DNA of 64,000 nt from Homarus americanus (GCF_018991925.1 NW_024756966.1:671001-735000), one strand, 5' to 3'. Positions 22,353-33,865 are shown, counted from the first letter of the stretch. A program made the numbers and translations. The notes: generated from the sequence alone by a model not told the origin.

Positions 22353-22498
22353 ATATTTGTTTGTTTTACTTGTAATTATTAATGTAATGAGGTAAATTGT
22401 TGCTGGTTGCTCTTTTAAAAACATTATTGCGACAGGAGTTGAAAGTTTTCGGGGGTTGATTATTATTTTTTTATTTTTTTTGGTTTTTATTTGGGTTA

Positions 22499-22534
<36 letters not shown>
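22499..22534. repeat. (GT)n microsatellite
   Basis: About 17 GT units. Confidence 0.97.
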
Positions 22535-22536
<2 letters not shown>

Positions 22537-22624
22537 AAGAGAAGGTAACATTACACACACATGTACACTGCCAGCATCACCGCCTTTTATATATAGTACA
22601 GTACACGGTGTCACGGTCGCCCTA

Positions 22625-22712
22625 GTAGTGCCTTGGGTGAGTGGCACTGATAAGTCCCTCGTCATAGTAATGTTCTAGATGAGTGGCACTGATAAACCCT
22701 CGCTCTAGATGT
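22625..22712. repeat. imperfect ~50-bp duplication
   Basis: GAGTGGCACTGATAA followed by a CCCTCG segment occurs twice, about 50 bases apart (from about 22638 and 22680). Confidence 0.7.
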
Positions 22713-23176
22713 GTTTTGAGTGAGTGTCAGCTACCTAGATCAGTGACAGAAGACTGGGTAAGACGTCAGCCAGTCAGTCAGCCAGTCAAACAGTCAGCCA
22801 CACAGTCAAAAAAGTCAGACAAACAGACAGACAGGATAGGAGGAGGCACTATACCCGGGTCATTAATTATGCCAGTTGTGACCCGTCTGACAGAGGGTAA
22901 TAAAGCTTGGTATTGCGTACGCCCCGTTGAGTGTTGTCCACGGGCAGTCAGAGAGTAATACTGAAGACAGCCTCGTTCTCTTGTTTACCGTCGTTGTCTT
23001 CGCTAATGACGAGCGTACTGATCAGACTCCGTGTTGACTGCCGCGCGGGTCGTGTGTGTAATGTAACATGAGCCACAGACATACACCTTAGGGTTATTAT
23101 CATGTTATGTATTGCTTCTATTATGACCTTAATTGATTTTTTTTTATGACAACTCATTCTTTTTTAGACATACTTT

Positions 23177-23182
<6 letters not shown>
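22713..23182. other. mixed DNA with a CAGTCAGC run
   Basis: CAGTCAGTCAGCCAGTCAAA and GACAGACAGACAGG phrases occur at 22765-22840. Otherwise unique, no gene called. Confidence 0.5.

Positions 23183-23226
<44 letters not shown>
23183..23226. repeat. (TTA)n microsatellite
   Basis: About 14 TTA units. Confidence 0.97.
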
Positions 23227-23513
23227 TTTTGTTATTTTTATAGTATTTAATTATTACTTTTTGTTAGTTTTTTTGGTGTATGTGATAAATAATTCCGTTT
23301 ATGATGACAGCTTACCGGGACATGAATATATTGATTCATGGTGATGTTTTACGCTTAAGCTAAGTTATGTTATGTTATTATTAATCTTTATAGTCTCTAA
23401 TGACCCTGATGTTAAAAGTCTTCGTGACCACAGGTATAGATGTTAATTTTAAGATGGACATTGTTGTTAAATTCATTGTTATGTTAATGACTGGCCACGG
23501 AAGGGAATTGGTT

Positions 23514-23552
23514 AGGTTAGGTTAGATTAGATTGAGTTAGGTTAGGTTAATC
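23514..23552. repeat. degenerate GGTTA run
   Basis: GGTTAGGTTAGGTTAGATTAG-like units with variants. Short GGAAGGG/CCCTTC arms lie just outside the run. Confidence 0.7.
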
Positions 23553-23777
23553 TTTTCCCTTCTGACAGTTAACGACACTTGGCCAAATTCCTTCATCTTG
23601 GGCTCATCTGGGTGTCACTGTGGCACAGAATTATCCCTGACAAGCCGTGACATAGTGACATATTTCACATTTTTGTTTCTCTGTTTGGCGTGATGTGACG
23701 TGTGGAGGAGATGTGTATGGCAGCAGTTTGTAAATATTGTTGACTGGAGTTGTTTTGACGGTGATTATTGTTGTTGT

Positions 23778-23778
<1 letters not shown>

Positions 23779-23822
<44 letters not shown>
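23779..23822. repeat. (CT)n microsatellite
   Basis: About 21 CT units. Confidence 0.98.
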
Positions 23823-23825
<3 letters not shown>

Positions 23826-23860
23826 AAAGAGTCACGGTTAAGCTGTTGTTAGTTCTGTGA

Positions 23861-24422
23861 CTCCTGCCACCATTACCACCTCCTGCCACCATTACCACCT
23901 CCTGCCACCATTACCACCTCCTGCCACCATTACCACCTCCTGCCACCATTACCACCTCCCTGCCACCATTACCACCACCTGCCACCATTACCACCTCCTG
24001 CCTACATTACCACCACCACCCAGCCACCACCTGCCACCATTACCATCACCTGCCACCATTACCACCTCACGCCACCATTACCATCTCTCCTGCCACCATT
24101 ACCACCTCCCACTACCATTACCACCACCTGCCACCATTACCATCACCACCACCATTACCACCTCCTGCCACCATACCACCACCTGCCACCATTACCACCT
24201 CCACCACCATTACCATCACCTGCCACATTACCCACACACCACCCACCATTACCACCTCCTGCCACCATCACCACCTCCTGCCACCATTACCACCTCCTGC
24301 CACCATTACCACCTCCTGCCACCATTACCACCACCTGCCACCATTACCACCTCCTGTCACCATTACCATCACCTGCCACCATTACCATCTCCTGCCACCA
24401 TTACCACCTCCTGCCACCATTA
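23861..24422. repeat. 19-bp minisatellite, ~30 units
   Basis: The unit CTGCCACCATTACCACCTC is repeated for about 560 bases, with variants (CACCACC, CATCACC) and small deletions in the middle. The 19-residue period of the His/Tyr/Pro open frame is the 57-base (3 x 19) repeat of the array and has no coding meaning. Confidence 0.97.
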
Positions 24423-24640
24423 ACTCTGCTACCTGCTTGCGTCACCTCCACAACACTATCGTCAACTCCTGCTACCAATACTGCCACTGCTTTGTCTACT
24501 ACAGTTATTACCTCCCGTTATTCTGGCACATCATTGGCCACTGGCGACTGCAATAACGACTTCATAACCATAATTACGATTAAATTACAGATAATGACGG
24601 CAATAGTATGTCTAACTTCAGAAAACATCGAGTCTACCCT

Positions 24641-24762
24641 TCCCTCCCTCCTCCCCTCCCTCCTCCCTCCTCCTCCTCCCTCCCCTCCCTCCCTCTCTCT
24701 CCCTCTCTCCCCTCCCTCCATGATCAACAGATAATTTGTTTGTGTGTTTCATTTGATGACCT

Positions 24763-24800
<38 letters not shown>
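24641..24800. repeat. CCTCC tract and (CT)n microsatellite
   Basis: CCTCCCTCC-type DNA at 24641-24720, then (CT)18 at 24765-24800 after 45 bases of unique sequence. Confidence 0.93.
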
Positions 24801-24803
<3 letters not shown>

Positions 24804-25017
24804 ACACCCAAACAAGCGCGCCTTGAGTAGCGAGGAGGGACAATTAGAGATGACTGTAGGTGATTAGATGGTAGTGTCGTTAGTGGCCGAGAATAACACA
24901 AGGGAGCCGTCAAAACACACCTTATCTCCGCCTCGTATCTTCCTCCTCAAGACACCAATTAAGCACAAGGTGTTTCCCTGCTGCGTGTGACGTGACGCCT
25001 GACGGAGCTACGGGAGG

Positions 25018-25018
<1 letters not shown>
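24801..25018. other. mixed DNA, no gene
   Basis: No feature recognised. Confidence 0.4.

Positions 25019-25058
<40 letters not shown>
25019..25058. repeat. (GT)n microsatellite
   Basis: About 20 GT units. Confidence 0.98.
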
Positions 25059-25062
<4 letters not shown>

Positions 25063-25289
25063 TGAAAAGTTTACATATCAACAATGCTAACGTTACTTAC
25101 ACACGGAACATATTCATTACAATCAGTAACACTCAACGGAACAGTGAGGATCATCATTCTTACACCTACGTCCCACTGAGGTAAAAAAGAGCCACTCACC
25201 AGCCTTGGTTCCTTATGAGTGACCAAAGGTGTTGATGATTACCTGTAATAACTATAAGACCTTCCCTTTTAATTGTCATGTTTACCTGC

Positions 25290-26218
25290 CATTACAGATA
25301 CCTCAAACACTGATAACACAACACTATACCTCAAACACTATTAACACAACACTGTACCTCAAACACTGATAACACTGTACCTCAAACACTGATAACACTG
25401 TACCTCAAACACTGATAACACTGTACCTCAAACACTGATAACACTGTACCTCAAACACTGATAACACTGTACCTCAAACACTGATAACACAACACTGTAC
25501 CTCAAACACTGATAACACAACACTGTACCTCAAACAATGATAACACAACACTGTACCAAACACTAACACTGATCAAACACAACACTGTACCTCAAACACT
25601 GATAACACAACACTGTACCTCAAACACTGATAACACTGTACCTCAAACACTGATAACACAACACTGTACCTCAAACACTGATAACACAACACTGTACCTC
25701 AAACACTGATAACACAACACTGTACACTGATAACACAACACTGTACCTCAAACACAACACTGTAACACTGATAACACAACACTGATCAAACACACAACAC
25801 TGTACCTCAAACACTGATAACACAACACTGTACCTCAAACACTGATAACACAACACTGTACCTCAAACACTGATAACACAACACTGTACCTCAAACACTG
25901 ATAACACAACACTGTACTCAAACACTGATAACACAACACTGTACCTCAAACACTGATAACACAACACTGTACCTCAAACACTGATAACACAACACTGTAC
26001 CTCAAACACTGATAACACAACACTGTACCTCAAACACTGATAACACAACACTGTACCTCAAACACTGATAACACAACACTGTACCTCAAACACTGATAAC
26101 ACAACACTGTACCTCAAACATTGATAACACAACACTGTACCTCAAACACTGATAACACAACACTGTACCTCAAACACTGATAACACAACACTGTACCTCA
26201 AACACTGATAACACAACA
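25290..26218. repeat. 23/28-bp minisatellite array, ~0.9 kb
   Basis: Roughly 34 units built on CTCAAACACTGATAACA. The long unit (28 bases) ends in ACAACACTGTAC. The short unit (23 bases) lacks ACAAC. Short units cluster at 25367-25490, and the region 25550-25800 is scrambled by partial deletions. The 3' part (25860-26210) is nearly homogeneous, implying recent expansion there. Confidence 0.98.
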
Positions 26219-26359
26219 ATGGGATTTAAGTTCCAATCATTGAGTTAAAAGCAAATTGGTTGACGATTGCCTCTCTGTAATTGGAGAACAAAATTGACCA
26301 ACCAGTCTTTTGAACTTACATCTGAAGGCATAGCTGTAATCGGTAATTGGTGAGGAGGT

Positions 26360-26463
26360 GATGGGTGTATCAGGTGTAGAAGGTGTGACTGGTGTAGAAG
26401 GTGTGGCTGGTGTAGAAGGTGTGGCTAATGTGGCTGGTGTAGGTGTGAGGTGTAGAAGGTGTG
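26360..26463. repeat. ~18-bp minisatellite
   Basis: GGTGTAGAAGGTGTGGCT is repeated about five times with variants. Confidence 0.93.
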
Positions 26464-26467
26464 GGAG

Positions 26468-26503
26468 ATTATTATTATTATTTATTTTGTTATTATTAGT
26501 CTA

Positions 26504-26568
<65 letters not shown>

Positions 26569-26570
26569 CA
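26468..26570. repeat. (TTA)n microsatellite
   Basis: An interrupted TTA run, then about 20 uninterrupted units. Confidence 0.97.
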
Positions 26571-26899
26571 TCATCCTGCAATTATTACAATGCTCTAAGC
26601 TGTCTATGAAATAACTAATAAACACGACATAATACACCATAAATCACAATGCCTACACACTCAAAAAAGATAGCTGTATTACATTTACATTAAGGTACAG
26701 TGTTATGGGTGGACTAAATTCAATGAGCAGGTGGGCAGTAGACTCGTGGCGGCTGGCCCTATAGAGTCATTGAAGGTCATTCTTTTCACCATTCTTTTCA
26801 ACATAGTCAAGTGAGCGAAAAAATGCAGCTGGTATGTGTGAATACAGTTTCCTGGCAAACAGTAAATTCATGTCCTATTCATCAATATTTGGTACATAT
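26571..26899. other. mixed DNA, no gene
   Basis: No feature recognised apart from a repeated CATTCTTTTCA phrase near 26780. Confidence 0.4.
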
Positions 26900-27120
26900 T
26901 TCCCCCTCTCTCCCATTCCTTCTTCCTCCTACCTCTCTACCCCCCTCTGTCCTCTCCTCTTGTCCTCCTCTCTATGCCTGTCCCTTCCTCTTCCTCTCTT
27001 ACCTCCTACCTCCCTAACCTACTCCCCCCTCCTCCTCCAGCCCTCCTCTACTCTACCTCCCCTACCCCTTTACCTCTTCCTCCCCCTACTCCCCTTCCCT
27101 CCCTCCCTCCCTCTTCCCCA
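26900..27120. repeat. CT/CCT-rich pyrimidine tract
   Basis: Irregular CTCC, CTTCC and CCCCTAC phrases. No strict period. Confidence 0.85.
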
Positions 27121-27221
27121 AAGTACAGAATATGCTAACGGTTCTGTATTATGGCTGTATCATAACCCACACCACAATGACCACCGCTTTGTAATGTGCT
27201 TCACTCTGTTGATTGGCTATG

Positions 27222-27384
27222 GGGGGGGAGGTAGGGGGTGTGAGGGAGGGGGACGGGGGAGGGAGGGGGTAGATAGATAGATAGATAGACGCCTCCTATT
27301 AGGGTACAAATGTGTGTGTGTGTGTGTGTGTGTATAATATAATAATAATTAACGGTTTATTGAAAGAGCTTGGCAGCCAGAAGG

Positions 27385-27466
<82 letters not shown>

Positions 27467-27490
27467 CATAGACAGACAGACAGACAGACG
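27222..27490. repeat. cluster of G-rich, GATA, GT and GACA repeats
   Basis: A G-rich run at 27222-27270, (GATA)5 to 27290, GT at 27311-27333, about 39 GT units at 27387-27465, then (GACA)5 to 27489. Confidence 0.97.
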
Positions 27491-27689
27491 GATAGATACT
27501 TGTTGTAGTACCATAAAAATAGTCGTCGCGTCATAGTAAAAAAATATATATATATATTCTCAGTACTTTACCGGAAACGACTGAAAAGAGAGATTGTTAT
27601 GATTAGAAGTAAATGACGTGAAATAATGCTAATACACACTTACAATATATTACTCTCGACTCATTGTTTTAATAGTGAAATTTTCCGTC

Positions 27690-27778
27690 ATTTTGACATT
27701 TGCGTCATATTGTGTAATGCGTAATTTTGTGTTTTTTGCGTCATTTTGTGTCTTGCGTCATTTTTGTGTCTTGCGTGT
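27690..27778. repeat. degenerate ~20-bp minisatellite
   Basis: GCGTCATTTTGTGTCTT and variants recur four to five times. Confidence 0.85.
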
Positions 27779-27846
27779 ATGTCCTGTCCGATGGGATTTT
27801 TATCCGCAGTCTTGTAGATTGATTGACGGATAAGCGGCGGCGGCGG

Positions 27847-27848
<2 letters not shown>

Positions 27849-27937
<89 letters not shown>
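27849..27937. repeat. (GT)n microsatellite, ~44 units
   Basis: The longest uninterrupted GT tract in the window. Confidence 0.98.
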
Positions 27938-27938
<1 letters not shown>

Positions 27939-28019
27939 CGTTAGTGAGTATATTTAACCCTTGGCCCGGTGTTGTCATGTCACCTCACCCAGGGAGACAA
28001 CAGCATCCACCCTCTCAGA

Positions 28020-28250
28020 TGTCCGACCCTCCTCTCCCCTCCCTCTCCTCTCCCCTCTTTCATCTCCCTTCTCCTCTCTCCACCCTTCACTTCCTCCTTT
28101 CCACCCCGTTTCCTCTCTATTGCTTCCTACACTTCACCCTCCCTCATCCTACCTACACCCTCTCTCACACTCCCACCTCTTCCTCCACTCTACCACCTCC
28201 ACTCACCCCTCCCCTCCCCCCTCACCCCTCCCCACCCCCTTACAACACCG
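28020..28250. repeat. CT/CCT-rich pyrimidine tract
   Basis: CTCCCCTCCCTCTCC-like DNA passing into CACCCCTCCCC phrases. No strict period. Confidence 0.85.
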
Positions 28251-28359
28251 CCAGGGTCAGAAATAGCAGTATCAACACATCTCAACACCAATTAGCCTCA
28301 GCAGCTATGATCTCTGTTTGACCCCCGAGTGTATCAAAACATTCTCTAGATAAAGATTG

Positions 28360-28480
28360 GGAGAAGGGAGTGAGAGAGAGGGGAGAATGAGGGAGACTGG
28401 AGGGAAGGGGAGAGTGAGGGAGAGGGGAGGAACGGGGAGTGAGAGAGGGGTAAGGGAGAGTGGAAGATGAGTGTGAGGGG
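28360..28480. repeat. GAGGGGAGA purine tract
   Basis: About 120 bases of GAGAGGGGA, GGGAGAGTGAGG and related phrases. Confidence 0.85.
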
Positions 28481-29100
28481 AGAACAGTTCCTCATTTTTA
28501 AGATATATCATCGTTATAAGAGGCAAAATATTGTAGCAGTAAGCATTTCATGAATTGGCGATGTGTACTTTGTCTCAGGCTGTAAAATGAGTCTTTTCCA
28601 GTAAGTCATTTTTGTGGCCAGTGTGTCGTTTTAGAGTCAAATTACCTCATGGAAGATGTAAATACGTCTTTTTTTTGAGAGAGAGACAATAGTTTAAGAC
28701 CAAACCTAACCTAACCCTTATTATACATAGCATTAAAGACTAATCACCATTACCACATCACGTGACGATCTCTTTCTCGTGGGATAGAGAAACGAAAAAC
28801 CATAGGAACTAAAACCATCAATAAATTTACAACACCAAAATTTCACCTTAAAAAAAAAAATATATAAATTTTTCCCGTGTTTACTGATTACCTGTACTTT
28901 CCCTCATGAGAGACGTAAATAACAGGAACTTCACTCTTACATGAAGCCTCCCCGACCGACCCTCATACCGCAGTGACAGATATAAGGTCCGTTTTCATCC
29001 CCATGGTACTCTGAAGGGGATACTACTCAGGATCTAGGGGTGTAGGGAGGAGGGGGTCACTCGTGTCTTTAGTTCCCACCAGCAGGAGTGTTAGTGCTAT
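28481..29100. other. AT-rich then mixed DNA, no gene
   Basis: A CCTAACCTAACCC trace lies near 28704-28716. No supported exon. Confidence 0.5.
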
Positions 29101-29280
29101 GAGGATGGGGAGGGTGTGTTGGGGTGAGGAGAGGAAGAGGATGGGGAGGGTGTGTTGGGGTGAGGAGAGGAAGAGGATGGGGAGGGTGTGTTGGGGTGAG
29201 GAGAGGAAGAGGATGGGGAGGGTGTGTTGGGGTGAGGAGAGGAAGAGGATGGGAAGGGTGTGTTGGGGTGAGGAGAGGAA
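29101..29280. repeat. 36-bp minisatellite, 5 near-identical copies
   Basis: Units start at 29101, 29137, 29173, 29209 and 29245 with GAGGATGGGGAGGGTGTGTT and end GAGGAGAGGAA. Four are identical and the fifth has one G-to-A change. The 36-base period preserves a 12-residue frame, but there is no splice site, start context or family match to support coding. GGGG and GGG runs give G-quadruplex potential. Confidence 0.98.
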
Positions 29281-29427
29281 GAGGTGGTAGAGGGTGTGAG
29301 GAAGTGGAGGGGGGTGAGGTGAGTGGAGGCGTGAAGTGAGAGGAAGAGAGATTGTTTGTTTATGGGTGGTGTTTGTTGTGGTTGTTTACTTGTTTGTGTA
29401 TATTGTTATGGGGAAGCTCTTCAGGAC

Positions 29428-29430
<3 letters not shown>

Positions 29431-29488
<58 letters not shown>
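29431..29488. repeat. (GT)n microsatellite, ~29 units
   Basis: Uninterrupted GT dinucleotides. Confidence 0.98.
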
Positions 29489-29489
<1 letters not shown>

Positions 29490-29776
29490 CCTAATTTTTG
29501 CAATATATATATATAAAAATTATGTATACTGTATTTAAGAATGTGTGTACGTTGATATACATGTGCGTGTGTATAAGTAGTTGATTTCGTGTCTGTTTGT
29601 GTGCATGTATGTTGGATTGTGTTCATGTGTATTTCTGAACGCCTTTTGTGTCTGTGAATGTACTTGTCCGAATGTATATCTGATTATGTGCACATGAGTG
29701 ATTTTTGTTCATGCTTGTAGCCTCTGTGCATGTGTGTTTGTGTGCGTGTTTATGTACAACTCAATTCTCTAATAAC
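29489..29776. other. GT-rich degenerate DNA
   Basis: GTGTGCATGTATGTT and GTTCATGTGTATTT phrases suggest an eroded TG-rich repeat. No gene. Confidence 0.5.
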
Positions 29777-29860
29777 ACGTACATAACAGTGTTGCCATCC
29801 CTAATACGTACATAACAGTGTTGCCATCCCTAATACGTACATAACAGTGTTGCCATCTCT
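29777..29860. repeat. 29-bp minisatellite, 3 copies
   Basis: ACGTACATAACAGTGTTGCC plus ATCCCTAAT starts at 29777, 29806 and 29835. The first two are identical. Confidence 0.97.
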
Positions 29861-30266
<406 letters not shown>

Positions 30267-30281
30267 GTATCCTGAAGGTGG

Positions 30282-30551
30282 TTGGTGACTCAAGTACCAA
30301 GACACCTTCAGGCTGTTCCTCTCCTCTATATACCGAAGCACCAGTCGGAATTTATCATAGGTTTAGTACAATTCATTAAGGATAAGGAAGCTCCAGGCAA
30401 TACCACCCTTCATCTGGTTACTAATGGGATAATGGTTTTCGATATTAAATTAATGGGTTGCTGGGTGATGACGCTGGTAACGATGGATCAGGTGGGCGAG
30501 GGTCTGCAGGGGGCTCTAGGGAGTTGGCAACAGTGTGATTGTTTTTATTAA
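30282..30551 (+). other. non-repetitive open frame, unassigned
   Basis: About 89 codons are open and of normal amino-acid complexity (includes QSEFIIGLVQFIKD and FDIKLMGCWVM). It starts without an ATG just after the CT tract and ends in TAA beside the next repeat. It resembles no family I know. A partial exon or transposon remnant is possible. A chance open frame is at least as likely. Confidence 0.12.
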
Positions 30552-30738
30552 TCAGCTGATCACGAACCTGGACCACTACCTGTGTTTTTTTTGTGGTTAT
30601 CAGCTGATCAGAAAACAACAAACCCCCACTACCTGGGTTTTGTTAATCAGTTGAACAGAAACAAAACCCATTACCTGTGTTTCTTGGTTATCAGCTGCTT
30701 AGAAAACAGACCCACTACCTGTGTTTTTGGTTATTGTC
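30545..30738. repeat. ~55-bp degenerate minisatellite with TCAGCTGA cores
   Basis: Four units contain TNATCAGCTGATCA-like cores (near 30551, 30600, 30646 and 30690, the third as CAGTTG) and the phrase CACTACCTGTGTTTTT. The core resembles that of the larger array at 34781-35213. Confidence 0.85.
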
Positions 30739-30894
30739 CGCCATATTTGTGCTGTAGTTGAAGGGGATCAGTTACATACGCTTTTATTTCCTCATCTACT
30801 GGAGGAATTTATGATCCTTTGAGAATTTAATACCAGGTAGTAACAAAAAAAATAGCCCCCTGTATATTTACTTTTAATGTATAGTCACTAAGTA

Positions 30895-30940
30895 AGTGTT
30901 GCTAATTATAGTCTCTTGTATTTTTTCAGGTAAGAGTCAA
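30895..30940 (+). promoter_or_regulatory. candidate recursive splice site (CAG|GTAAG)
   Basis: A branchpoint-like GCTAAT (30901) is followed by the tract TCTCTTGTATTTTTTCAG and immediately by GTAAGAG, with the junction at 30929/30930. This is the tandem 3'/5' splice site form of ratchet points in long arthropod introns. CAGGTAAG is not rare in this window, so function is unproven. Confidence 0.3.
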
Positions 30941-31026
30941 GGTGTTGATCTATAGTGAGGAATATGGGACAAGTCGTCGATAACAGCTGCTGGTCTAGGG
31001 AAGAAAGTGGTATGTTATGTCCCGTG

Positions 31027-31256
31027 TTTGTGTTTATATAAAGTCCCCTGATGGTTGTGTTTATAAAGTCCCTTGATTTTTGTGTTTATAAAGTCCCTTG
31101 ATGTTTTGTGTTTATAAAGTCCCTTGATGTTTTGTGTTTATAAAGTCCCTTGATGTTTTGTGTTTATAAAGTCCCTTGATGTTTTTGTTTATAAAGTCCC
31201 TTGATGTTTTGTGTTTATAAAGTCCCTTGATGTTTTGTGTTTATAAAGTCCCTTGT
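31027..31256. repeat. 26-bp minisatellite, ~9 copies
   Basis: TTTATAAAGTCCCTTGATGT plus TTTGTG repeats about nine times, the first units slightly diverged. Confidence 0.97.
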
Positions 31257-31327
31257 GAAAGTTTCATATCAAAAAATTTAGTTCTGTATTCCGTAACTTC
31301 TGTAGTTAACTCTTTTCCTCATACACG

Positions 31328-31361
31328 TGTAAACATAAACATCAAGGGACTTTGTAAACAC
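31328..31361 (-). repeat. inverted single copy of the 31-kb unit
   Basis: AAACATCAAGGGACTTTGTA and flanks are the reverse complement of one unit of the array that ends about 75 bases upstream, so the pair can fold into a hairpin. Confidence 0.85.
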
Positions 31362-31859
31362 CTTATACATGAGTACAGGTAAATAGTACAGTTTCATAGA
31401 CTAATTTACCAAGTTTGATCACCAGGTAAGGTCATATTATAGGTGTACCTGTGTGCTTGAAGGTGATAGAGGGTTGTTTATTTTTGGTCCCTATATCAAG
31501 TGTATATTAAGGTCATCTTACCTGTGAAATTATTCGTGGAAATCTTATTAGTAAACTCAGGCCAGGTAACAGCGGCCGGGATTCATTTAGAGATTCAATG
31601 GTTGAAGTTTAATATAAAGAAAAATATTTGAAATTAAACCTGAAGGGAATTCATTTATATGTCAAGTTTGGGGAGAAAATGGAAAACTTTTCTCTTACGT
31701 GTATTTATGTTTTAAATTAGAACTTTTGACGTTTAGAGTATTTCTGATGCATTTTATGTATATATTTCCAGTTTACGTATTGTTGGTTTAGTTTGGTTTA
31801 AGTTTTTTTTTTACGTGCTGTACTGTATGTAATTAATGCCCCAAGTGCTGTAATATGTT
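31362..31859. other. AT-rich DNA, no gene
   Basis: No exon or repeat was recognised. Confidence 0.5.
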
Positions 31860-31945
31860 ATGATGGTGGTGATGATGATCGTGGTGGTGAACATGGTGAT
31901 GAAGACGGTCATGGTGATGATGATGATGATGACGACGATGATTAT
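31860..31945. repeat. GATGGT/GATGAC degenerate triplet tract
   Basis: GATGGTGGTGATGATGATCG and similar phrases. Confidence 0.9.
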
Positions 31946-33300
31946 ATAAGACTAAAATCAACACTGCAACATTAGCCAATAGAGACGTTCATTCCATCCC
32001 TAGTAACCAACAGCTCTTATCACTGTCATCCAACCAACACGTGAATCGAAACTGCTCCCAAGTACCTTTCTTATATGATCCGAAACTCTCATGGCTCGAA
32101 GCTCCCGAGAACCCTTAAGAGATTGTGGACCCAGGTAATGTAAAAGCCTAATTGAGGGTGGACTTGACATATGTAGCTTCTTCACAGGTGACTAACTGCT
32201 GTGTGGTTGGGAGGTGTTTTAGCTCGTTTAAGTCTGATGGGGGAGTCTGATAGCCGATAACATGAAGCAGTTCTAGCATTAAGGAGAGGGGAGGGGGTGA
32301 CGCACTGTTGTGGTTATAGGTAATGTATTTCTGTTCAAGTGTGGTAATGGTAGTGTGTTAGTATGGACGGACGTGTTATATATTATGGTTTGAGGTGATA
32401 TTTTCTAGGGGGTGATTTCAGTGTGTTAAGAGTGACGTGGGGGGGACAGGTGAGCTGGAGGGTCCGTATTGTCTAGTTTTGGGAGGGGGGGGGGGGTGAA
32501 GGGGTGATAATCCACACACGTCCTGTAGTCACTGTCATTGCTGATAAATCCTCGGAAATTTCCTTCATAAAGGGATGATAAACAAGACGCTTATTACTCG
32601 TATTATACCTAAGTGTGTTCTGTAATCTCAGTTAAAACAAAAGCAGTAGCGCCAGTGTGCTTGAAGGTAGTAGTAACCATCCTCTCTCCCCCACCCCCCG
32701 ACCCCTCAAGCACAGTATTGCAGCCGTGGGAAATTCTCTCTCCAAGTCTCTCTCTTTGTTGAATACACTTGCGACGTCTCCTTATTGTGACACATATAGT
32801 AGCGCTAGTTCACAACACGGTAGATACACTTACAGTATTAAGAATTACCCAACCAACACATTACTCTGGTAGGTCACAATACAACACACACACACACAGT
32901 AGTCTCATATGGCCAAGAAAATCAGTTTAGTTCACCTGATTGTCACTTGTATTGTCACGTTGACGTTAACAGACAACTTAAAACAAAAACCAATAAACCA
33001 TAAATAACAATTAAACCAAGTCTTAGTCACCTATGTTATGAATCTGTACAACATGAGTGACTTTGTGTTTTGTGTGTGTTCTTGTGACGCCGAGGAAGTG
33101 TTGATTATATGTAAGGTGAGTTAAGGTGGTGTCTCAGCCAGTTATCGCGGGTTTGATAATCATTTTACACCTGAGGCACCACTACAGGTAGAAGGTGATT
33201 GAACGAACGTATGTCTGATTTTACCTTTCCATAAGCTTGTGTTTATCATTGTGGGATGTGGAGGAATAGGCAATGTTGTGACTTGTTTCTGACTGGTCTG
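31946..33300. other. mixed DNA, no supported gene
   Basis: A G run of about 15 with one A (32478-32496), a CT-rich run at 32740-32757 and a short AC run at 32886-32899. The small open frames at 32000-32185 (minus) and 32657-32872 (plus) resemble nothing known. Confidence 0.5.
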
Positions 33301-33385
33301 ACACACACACACACACACACACTCCACACCCATCACCTTCCACCCATCACCTTCCACCCATCACACACCACTCTTCACACCCATC
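33301..33385. repeat. (AC)n plus ~16-bp CCATCACCTTCCA repeat
   Basis: (AC)10, then CACCCATCACCTTCCA repeated about three times. Confidence 0.9.
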
Positions 33386-33865
33386 ATCACCACCACCTTG
33401 CCCCCAAAACACTGCCATATGGTAAACCTAATACCCATAAAGGAACATGTACCCATAAAACGTCTCATTTGCATACTATAATCCTTAATAGACACGTATG
33501 TTTTTACACCCCAACCAACCCCCACCTTGAAATTAACCCCCCTCCTCCCCCCCAGCTACCCTACTGTTACCTCCCCCCCTCATAATGTCTATCAGTCCTT
33601 ATCCGTCTTGTGTGTGTGTACCTGTATTTCTCCTCCTCTCCCCCCTCTATTTACATAACCTCTGCCTTCTCCATTTGAGTGTCCACCCCCAGGTATCCTA
33701 CTACATCCAATATACACCCAAACACACACCACACCCATACACCCAAACACAACCCACCCCCCCCACCACACACACACATCTAGAAGGTTTTAATCTTTCT
33801 CATGATGAAAACTCGACTCCCATTGACCAATACTAGTCTCTTACCTGACGTCTTCCACACACACC
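33386..33865. other. C-rich mixed DNA, no gene
   Basis: CACACC and CCCCCTCC phrases give open frames rich in His, Pro and Thr. No exon is supported. Confidence 0.5.

Noticed and set aside
23861..24422. 188-codon His/Tyr/Thr-rich repeat protein
   Set aside because: The 19-residue protein period is simply three 19-base minisatellite units. All frames of such an array stay open.
29101..29280. CRISPR-like regular repeat array (also 25290-26218, 33866-34162 and 34781-35213)
   Set aside because: Units are head to tail with no unique spacers, and the window is eukaryotic. These are minisatellites.
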